Origin: Tetrastigma voinierianum
Taxonomy: Eukaryota; Streptophyta; Magnoliopsida; Vitales; Vitaceae
DNA length: 64,000 bases
Assembly: GCA_016808115.1 (NCBI GenBank)
Contig: JAEQBH010000193.1
Location: 5,084,001-5,148,000, forward strand
Direction: 5' to 3'
Shown here: in pieces, positions 56,454-64,000 of the stretch
Layout: each line of letters begins with the position of its first letter
Numbering within the stretch: position 1 is the first letter of the stretch
Position numbers and translations under genes: made by a program
The notes under the pieces: generated by a model
The model's database searches: none
What the model saw: only the letters and a program-made list of their open reading frames with translations
Told to the model about the DNA's origin: nothing

Positions 56454-57479
56454 CGAGAGAATGCTCGAACTTGGGGAGACTAACACCTCACAGACAACGC
56501 TGAGTGCATAGCACATCGGCGAGGCGGAATCCATCATAAGAAAATGATTCTGTGAAATTGCTAATTTAACAAGAGGCGGTACGTAGGATGAAAGGTGCAT
56601 GAAGTGCTAAGGCGTACCTCAGAATACCCTCGGCACCTTTGGACCCGAGTGGAGGCCATGCATTATATGCGATGATCGCACTTTCAACTATGAAGTGCCG
56701 AACCTTCCCAGTAAAAACGCAGTTCAAATAGAGCGAGGCAATGCCCTTAATTACCAAAGTACTTTAAACTCTCCGTAATGCGAAACATATAATCACGGAT
56801 GGGGTAGCACCCGATTTTAGTTGGAGGAGGAATGAAGAAGGGCCCGAATAACTTGCCAAACAGCCACGGTCCTCATTACCAAAACCATGGCTTTAAAATC
56901 CCATCCCATAAATTTCGGAATCAAGGCCATCAAGGATTCCTTGTGAACCACTAATCAAGGTTTCCGACGCCGGTCGAGGACTCCATCCGCCGCAAACCAT
57001 ATCAACCCCCGCATAAGAGAAGTGCGGAGGATATAGTTACACGGTTCGTCTGAGCCGGCAATCCACAAGCACGAATTCCGAGCGCTCTGAATGATGTGAG
57101 ATCCCGGATAACCAAAGTTAACCTCATCTATAGGTAACCTTGACAAGAAAAGGAAACTCCCATCTCAACTGTCCAAAATCCACAAGGTCGAAAATAGTGT
57201 AGAAGTTAGGGACCAATTGAAATTTGCCTTTGAACCTTTGTAAAGTGTCACTACCCTTAGTGGTAAGGTAGTTGACAAAACCATTCGACCAAGGAACCAT
57301 CAACAAGAGTCTCAAAGTGAATCGATTTAGAGAAGATGAAATATCAGACAAGCCTCATGTCCACTAATACAAATGAATTTGATGATCACCCGGAGGAAGG
57401 CAGTCCACCCATATCCCTCCGGCTCATACCCACGTAGATTGAAACGCAAAGTGAATAACCATCTTTGAAATTTATAGGT

Positions 57480-58100
57480 TATTCAACAAGTGGCCAGACA
57501 TTCCCTTGTTAGATGCCATTAAAGCGGAATTCCATCTATGCTAAAATTTTAAAGGATTTATTGCACGCGGTAAAAGGAAGTGGAATTGTCAGCAAGGCAT
57601 TCATGGTAGACAATCTACTTCCCTAATTCGAACAACACTCAATACAAAGACCCGGGAAGTCTACTATTTACATAGTAGTGGGAAATTCAAAGTTAGGGCA
57701 TGCTTTAGTGGACTTAGGGGCAAGTGTTAATGTTGCCTTACTCGTATATGTGGACCTAGGGTTGGGAGATTAGAGGCCAACTATCACCCTCGATTGGGTG
57801 ACGGTAGTGTAAAAATTCCTAGGGGAATAGTGAAGGATGTTTTGTCTGAGTGGACAAATTTTACTTCACGTGGATTTTGTTGTGCTTGGCCAGCTTTCCC
57901 GACACGTAGCGAATCGAGAACCGAGTTCCCGATAATTCTTGGTAAACCATTCTTGGCAGCGCTAATGCCATTATACATTGTAGGGAGGCCCTAATGACAC
58001 TGCTCCGTTTAGTAACATATTGTGTCTGAATATTTTCAATGTTATTAAGGAATGGGAGATGAAGAGATTTTGTGAAATTAACATGGTTGATTAAGGTGAA
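57480..58100 (+). pseudogene. Athila protease, third element
   Basis: DLGAS is readable at 57711-57725 after a VDLGASVN context. After a shift, the open piece 57794-57994 reads GDGSVKIPRGIVKDVL and EFPIILGKPFLAAL, the conserved protease end. It is the same protein type as 1251-2021 but in pieces. Confidence 0.75.
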
Positions 58101-58439
58101 AGTACGAAATACGGGATAATGTCTCACATGATGATCCTCTTGAGTCATGTTTGAGGTCGGCCAGGAGTTGGGAGGAGGAAGTGACCACTGCTGGAGTCAA
58201 AGTTTCTACCTCTTTAATATTGACATAAGATGTATTGGAAGTTAATGGGTGAACTTTAAATTTGAACCTTTGCCACAAAATGGGGATAAGACATTGCACT
58301 TACGAGAGAGCCCGACTAAGCAGAGCTAAAACCTTTACCAACACATCTCAAATATGCATTCTTGGGGAGGAGAACACTTTCGGTAATCCATATCTTCCTC
58401 CTTAGGCTTGACTCAGAAACTTGACTTTTAGAAATATTG

Positions 58440-59850
58440 AAAGCCGGAATTTGCTAGGATGGACGATTACGAGATATTGAGAATTAGTCCCTTCGAGGTT
58501 GCACACATAAATTCACTTAGAGAGGATGTTAAACCTTCTAGGCAACCACAGGAGGCGATTGAACCCGATAATGAAAAGTGGTGAAGAAGGAAGTTTTAAA
58601 ACTCTTGGATGTGGGGTTATTTTATACTGATGCAGACTAGTAAAGTGGGTTAGTCCAACACGGGTAGTTCTGAAGTCGAGTCACGGTAGTTGCTAATGAA
58701 ATAATGAGCTCATTCCCACTGGGTGTCGCCGGGATGGAGGTGTGTAGTTATAGGAAGCTTAATGCGGGTACCGGGAAAGACCATTTTCCTCTTAGTTTGT
58801 TGATCAAATGCTAGAGAGAGTTGCGAATGTGAGATTTAGTTGTTTTCTTGTTAGGTACTCGAGGTATAGTCCAATTGAGATAGCTTTGGAAGATGAAAAC
58901 TACATTTCTTTTCCTTTTCAGTGCCTTCGCCTTTAGGAAAATGCCCTTTGGACTATCTAGCACTTTTGGAACTTTCAACGATGCATGATGGGAATCTTCC
59001 GGTGACATGATAGAAATCATATTGGAAATTTCATGGGACGATTCTAGATTTTGGTGACTCATTTGAGAAGCTTAGGGACTTCATGAGGTTTTGAGAGGGT
59101 GTCAAGAAAAATCTTGTGTTAAATTGGGAAAATGATTTCATGGTAACACAAGGAATTTATGCTTAGGCCACATAGTATCAAAAGATGGAATTGAGTTGAT
59201 AAGGCGGATTGGTGATTTCCAACTTACCTACTCCTACGTGTGTTAGAGACATAAGGTCATTCTTGGGTCATCTTTGGTTTTATAGAAGGTTTATAAAAGA
59301 TTTTTAGTGCTTTATATCAGGCCCTTATGTACTTTGCGCCAGGATGTCCCTTTCACGCATGAATTACCCCAGCTTGTGACCTTTGCTTTTACTAACCTCG
59401 AACATGCTGAGTGTCACCTCTACGATCATGCGGTCCTAATTGGGTTCCATTCCAGGATCATGCGGCAGCTAATTGATTATGCCATAAGTGTGTTAGGACG
59501 GAGGGAAGACAAAAGGCTTTTGTCATTTACTACATGATAGACACTAATTTCTGCCGAATTTAACTACGACCACGGAAAAGGAGTTTCTAGGCATCGTTTT
59601 GCTCTGAAAATTTAGGTGCATACTGTGTTGGATTCTCTGTGACCATCTTCACGGATCATGCGACCACAGTACTTGCTCTCTAAGCAGGATACGAAACCAA
59701 GGTTAACTAGGTGGATTTTACTATGTCAAGAATCAACTTGACCATTAAGGATAAAAAGGGGGTTGAGAATGTGGTCGCTGATCATTTATCTCGATTAGTT
59801 CCAGGAATCCGACTCCGTGGCATACCCGCCAGTGATGGCTTTCTGATGGC
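58440..59850 (+). pseudogene. Athila RT and RNase H, third element
   Basis: RT pieces from 58440 on in several frames (VVIGSLM, FFSFSVPS, KCPLDY where KMPFG would be expected). RNase H region at 59260-59560 with GHLWFYRRFIKDF-like and RQDVPFTHE sequence; its end GVENVVADHLSRL at 59759-59798 is clean. Frameshifts every 50-150 bp. The YVDD motif is not readable. Confidence 0.75.
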
Positions 59851-61110
59851 TTGACTCTTTGCTCTTGTTCATTACCCATGGTATGCGACGGTATGAACTT
59901 CTCGTAGCGGCGGATTAGGTCGATGGACTTCTCGGCCCGAAAAGAAATTTTTGTGAGATATTAAGAAATACTACTTTGATGATCCATATCTATTTAAATG
60001 CATCGAGATCAAATAATGAGAAGATGTGTACTTGATAGTGACGGTGGGGATTTAACTTTGCCATTACGAAACTGTGGAGGACATTTCTCTGCCCAGAAAA
60101 AGCGGCTGGAATAAGATTTTACAAGATTTGGGTTTTATTGGCCCACCTTATTTAAGGATTGTTTTGATTTATGAAACTTGTGCTTTCGTCTGACAACTAG
60201 GAGGGGTCCGCAAGAAACATGATGCCTCTTTTAATTTTAATTATTAAATTTTGATTGTTGGGAGTATAGACTTCATGGGGTGCTTTACATATGTGAGTAT
60301 CTCTACATTTATTATACATTGATTACGTGTCTAAGTGGGTTGAGGCGATTCCAACAAGAACTAATGACCACAAGGTTGTTTTGAAATTTATAAAAGAACA
60401 TATTTTTTCTCGTTTTGGAACTCCTCATGCTATCATTAGTGATGGTGGACTCCATTTTTGCAATCGATCTTTTGAAAATCTGTTAAAAAAATATAGAGTC
60501 ACCCTTAAAATATCTGTGACTTACCACCCACCAGGACCGTCGGTCAGAGTTGAGGCTCGCTAATAGGGAATAAAACATATTTTCTGGAAAAGGTTGCCAC
60601 AGAGATCGCAAAGATTGGTCTCGGAGTCTTCACCAGATGCTCTCACAGGCTCTTAAGTCTTGCCTAAAAGCTGTTCTTGGTATGTCTCCACATAGGCTAG
60701 TTTATGGAAAGGCTTGCCATTTGCCGATGAGATGGAACACACAAACTAACGAAATTTGATCGAACTTTTAATTATAATCTAACTCAAGCAGGTAAGCAGC
60801 GCCTATTGCAGCTAAATGAACTTGAAGAACTGCGGCGAGAGTCGTATGAAAGCTCCTGAATTTACAAGGAGCGGCTCAAGTTATTCCATGACGGATCCAT
60901 AGCCGGGGAAAACTTTGAACCCGATCGAAGGTCTTTGCTTCCTCACCCGACTCCGTTATCTATTCGGGAAAGCTCGCTCCAGTTGGGTAGCCCATTCATT
61001 GTTAAAGTGGATTTATCCCTACGGGTAGTGGAGATCGAAAATCGGACGGAAAATCCTTCCAAAGTGAATGGCGGCTGCCTCGAACCATTCATGAACATCC
61101 TCGATACTTA
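59851..61110 (+). pseudogene. Athila integrase, third element
   Basis: The open piece 60327-60563 (78 codons) reads MSKWVEAIPTRTNDHKVVLK and RFGTPHAIISDGGLHFCN, the integrase core with the second catalytic Asp in ISDGG. After further shifts NLTQAGKQRLLQLNELEELR (about 60776-60835), ENFEP and, near 60990-61090, FIVKV...VEIENR and FKVNG-like pieces mark the C-terminal domain. It matches the outer element's integrase in order. The last catalytic Glu region (VELANREI) is damaged at 60545-60575. Confidence 0.8.
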
Positions 61111-62019
61111 AGAACGATGAGAATTTGGTAGATCGCTCTGCCAAAGCCTCTCCTTCTAAGTAACCTCATTCCTTGTTGTATATAAGTTTGATTTTATTTT
61201 TATTGTTCTGCCTTTGATTTTTATTGTTTTACTTCAATTTCTTTTCAATAAAATAGAAAATAAAAAAATCGATGGGGCTCTTGTTTCTCTCTTGCCTCCC
61301 GAATGCATTTATTGGGGGTACCCTTAGTTTCTATGCGTGAGGGCCGATGCTTGTTTGTTAATGGGGGTAGGTGTACCTTGGTTGAGCGTAACTATCACGC
61401 TCGTTATATGTTCGATGGAGTCAAATTTTTGAAATATGCACTCTTTTGAGTATTATGTTTCCTACAGTATGCATTACATGTGTGATTCAATTCCCTCTCT
61501 ACATCATTTTGTACACGTACATCTTAACAAGCATACCTGACAAGCTTTGTGGTCTTACGAATCGTCCCTTGGCCATTCTACCTTGCACCCTGACCACGAG
61601 ACTTGTAGTGAGTTTTCTTGATCTAACCTATTATTGCTCCCAATTGTGCATCACTTTAGCGGTCATGATAGTAACTTCATGCATCCTAGTCTTTATGGAA
61701 CACATCTTGCATAATTGGAAAATGATTAGAGGACCTCGTTCGCCTTGCATACCTATGGATTCGTAGTGTCACAATCCCTTGCACCCATTTGAGCTTAAAG
61801 TTGTCAAGTTTATTCGAACCTTGGGAATCGGATTTGTGGAGCAACTGATGGATCTTATGAAGAGATTGAAGGTATCCTAGAATGAATTTGATGACTAAGT
61901 CTACGAGATACGATCGGTTGTGGAATTTGAACAAGAAAAAGTGAACATACGCCAAAACCAGGGATGAAGAGCGGAGTTGGAAAGGTCAAAAATGTATAAT
62001 TAGCACCCTTGTTCAAGTG

Positions 62020-62085
<66 letters not shown>

Positions 62086-62508
62086 TAAATCGATTGGGAA
62101 CAAGTGTCGGGTGCATGTAAAGCTTTAATACTTGGAACAGCTATTCAAAAGCGAGGCAGTGGCTAAATTATGCAGGTACATCACTAACATGTCACCAGGG
62201 TACAGCCGATCGAAGTTTGGCGAAAGAGCTTTTAATCCAAAATTTAAGGCGCCTCTTGACAAGATGCTTTTGACACTCCGCAAGTTGAGCTAGCCCGTTT
62301 GCCATCCTGAGGTGTCTCTAAGTTTGCTTGCTTTCTGAGGCTTCCATTGTCCGATTCGAGTTGTTTGTCTGCGATCGATTACCTTTGAAGTGGTAAGCCC
62401 TACCAATCCTACTAGCATTGTTGATCTCCTCTTTGTTATACATGGATTTGTTTTGTTGGGTTTGGTTTGGCCTTTGATTGCAAGGTGGTTGGGAGTTTTA
62501 GCGTTAGT
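61111..62508 (+). other. Spacer between pol and third ORF, third element
   Basis: No supportable gene. A 106-codon frame at 61446-61766 is hydrophobic with several possible membrane segments but has no recognised family and lies in low-complexity T-rich sequence. A (TA)n microsatellite of about 60 bp sits at 62022-62081. Confidence 0.45.
62022..62081. repeat. (TA)n microsatellite
   Basis: About 30 uninterrupted TA units, the second such tract in the window. Confidence 0.96.
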
Positions 62509-63750
62509 ATGGTAGGAACACGTTGTCACGATGTGCACGGGACGGCCGTCTTGTTCGAGAGGCCGGGGTTTTGGGATCTCATGATATATATCTGGGCCAT
62601 CTGGGCCGTTTTTGCTATCATTGCCATATCTGGCACGTTCACAGGAAATATCGGGAAGGGAAGGCATCCAGGTTCCTCTATGGAACAAGGCGTGAGAAGC
62701 GAATCGATGCCTCCCGGTAGGTCAAAGGGGAAGGGAAAAGATTGCATCCCCTTCGGAAGAGTGAGGAATTATCGTGGTGATGATGAAGAAATAGGCGTGT
62801 TTAGCTGAGGATTACGAGGAAGAGCACGAAAATGGACCGGTCAATTGCAAGCTAGGGGTTTCACTGAGAGGGGTGTTAAATTGGAAACGTTTTATACTCT
62901 CATCCCATCGGGGACTATCAGGAGCAGTATGCTTGGCCTGTTTGAGGTTCGCGGATACTTACCTTCGACGAGTTCGGAGTTCTACACTAACTTGAAAGAA
63001 AATCGGTAGTTAAGCCAGTATTGGAGACCGGTGAATGGAAGCCGGTTCGATGTCACTCTGATTCGATACTTTATACACTACATTATATTCGCCCTGATGC
63101 TTGGTTAGGCCATATCCACTCGAATTTGTGCGACTTTGATGCTGATTGTTTCTTGAGGCTATGTGCACGGCCAGTGCCCATAAAGTTTGTGAAAAAGATT
63201 TCATTCTGAGCTCTGAGCCGAATACGCCACGATGAACAGATCATTCACAATCAAATTGGCGCGGGGTAATGAAAGTCCCCGCCCGAGAACAAATTCGGTT
63301 TTATGCGAGTTATGGTAGGAAGGCGATTGACTATGCATTAGTCATATAGTGCTTGCCAAATGAGGGACTTCTTGCGGTATTCGACGTGCAAGCCGGCATA
63401 TTAGTTCCTTCACTTGTGACTAGTATTGTGGAAGAAGCGGGGATGAGGGGAACAGTTAAAGAAAAGAGGGTGTTACCTAGAGTGGGGTAGATCCTGAAAT
63501 AAGGCGAGGCGAAGCGGCGGCATCCACTAGACTTCGGCCCTCGGTGCCTACTCAGGGATCACTTCATCCACGGCCCGGCACCATCGAGTACATCGCCATT
63601 GAAGAGGATGGGCCGGCGGATAAAGGGAGTGGTTCAAGTGCATTACAGGCAAGCGAGGGCGGTGGATCGGCGATCTCACAGGCTTGAGAGCCCGTTTTTC
63701 GGGGAGCGGAGATGGCGGATGCTACTTCTTGATTTAGAGGAGATTACGAA
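62509..63750 (+). pseudogene. Third-ORF (env-like region) relic, third Athila element
   Basis: The ATG at 62509-62511 opens MVGTRC, parallel to the MVKTRGG start at 16221. The frame stays open to 62805, through a basic PPGRSKGKGKD piece. Later pieces in other frames include FTERGVKLETFYTLIPSG (about 62860-62915), GYLPSTSSEFYTNLKENR (about 62953-63006) and DAWLGHIHSNLCDFDADCF (63097-63152), which resemble the conserved middle of this ORF class as I recall it. Stops and shifts show it is dead. The element's 3' UTR and LTR lie past the right edge. Confidence 0.4.
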
Positions 63751-64000
63751 GAATTAGATATTTGTGTAGACGAGACGCATTCTCTTCGAGAGAGGGCGAG
63801 GTTGTGAATAGCTATATTTAGGCTAGACTAGGGTGTTGGAAATCGGGTAGTAGACCTTAGCCGTATTATGCCAACACCATTTTGATCATTACGCTCTTTT
63901 AGTTTCAGCCTTTGTCGTTACAAACTTTTAAGACCTCTTTGATTCTACTTACGTTGGTTGTTCCTTCGACGTATGCATGTTCGTGTTCCATGTTATATGA

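Noticed and set aside
61446..61766. Hydrophobic 106-codon frame as a membrane protein or envelope
   Set aside because: T-rich sequence makes hydrophobic codons by chance; no family resemblance, and the third ORF of the element starts later at 62509.

Overview
The window is a stretch of plant (angiosperm) nuclear heterochromatin built almost entirely of nested, decayed retroelements. I found no intact host gene, tRNA, rRNA or CRISPR. The plant assignment rests on Athila-type and Tat-type Ty3/gypsy polyproteins, a tRNA-Asp-type primer site, very long plant-style LTRs and an integrated plant pararetrovirus. The species cannot be told from the sequence.

Left part (1-26.3 kb): an old plus-strand Athila element (gag 678-1250, protease 1251-2021, RT to 2834, integrase 5111-6040 and 15414-15663, third ORF 16221-16844, 3' LTR about 18131-19444) was hit at least twice. 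Its RT is broken by a minus-strand Athila fragment (3' LTR plus 3' UTR, 2835-5110). Its integrase is broken by an Athila copy that keeps both LTRs (6041-15413), with a near-perfect 5-bp target duplication. That inner copy has lost nearly all of pol but keeps gag, protease and a third-ORF region. Two LTRs of one Del/Tekay-like family flank the nest in opposite orientation (1-677 plus, 19802-22320 minus). Next to the right one lies a minus-strand relic (22.3-24.1 kb) of the type of ORF found antisense in Tat elements.

Middle (26.3-43.1 kb): a minus-strand Tat-type element with two 763-bp LTRs (26330-27092 and 37670-38432), degraded gag-PR-RT-RH-IN, and a long 3' region. That region holds a relic ORF antisense to the element and two adjacent minisatellites. 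It is followed by a 4.2-kb solo-like LTR (38872-43104) rich in minisatellites and hairpins.

Right part (43.7-64 kb): a near genome-length, broken endogenous pararetrovirus (Caulimoviridae) on the minus strand, ordered small ORFs, coat protein, movement protein, protease, RT, RNase H, TAV-like ORF and promoter, about 43.75-50.9 kb. Then come copia-like LTR pieces, a solo Athila LTR with an internal 283-bp duplication, and a third plus-strand Athila element (LTR about 54.0-55.4 kb, gag to integrase 55.6-61.1 kb, third-ORF relic 62.5-63.75 kb) that runs off the right edge.

No gene here looks functional as a set. The story is one of insertion into insertion, C-to-T and indel decay, and growth of tandem repeats inside LTRs and 3' UTRs. 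Many small indels between paired LTRs may also include assembly error. Boundaries given as 'about' were placed by eye from shared motifs between copies.
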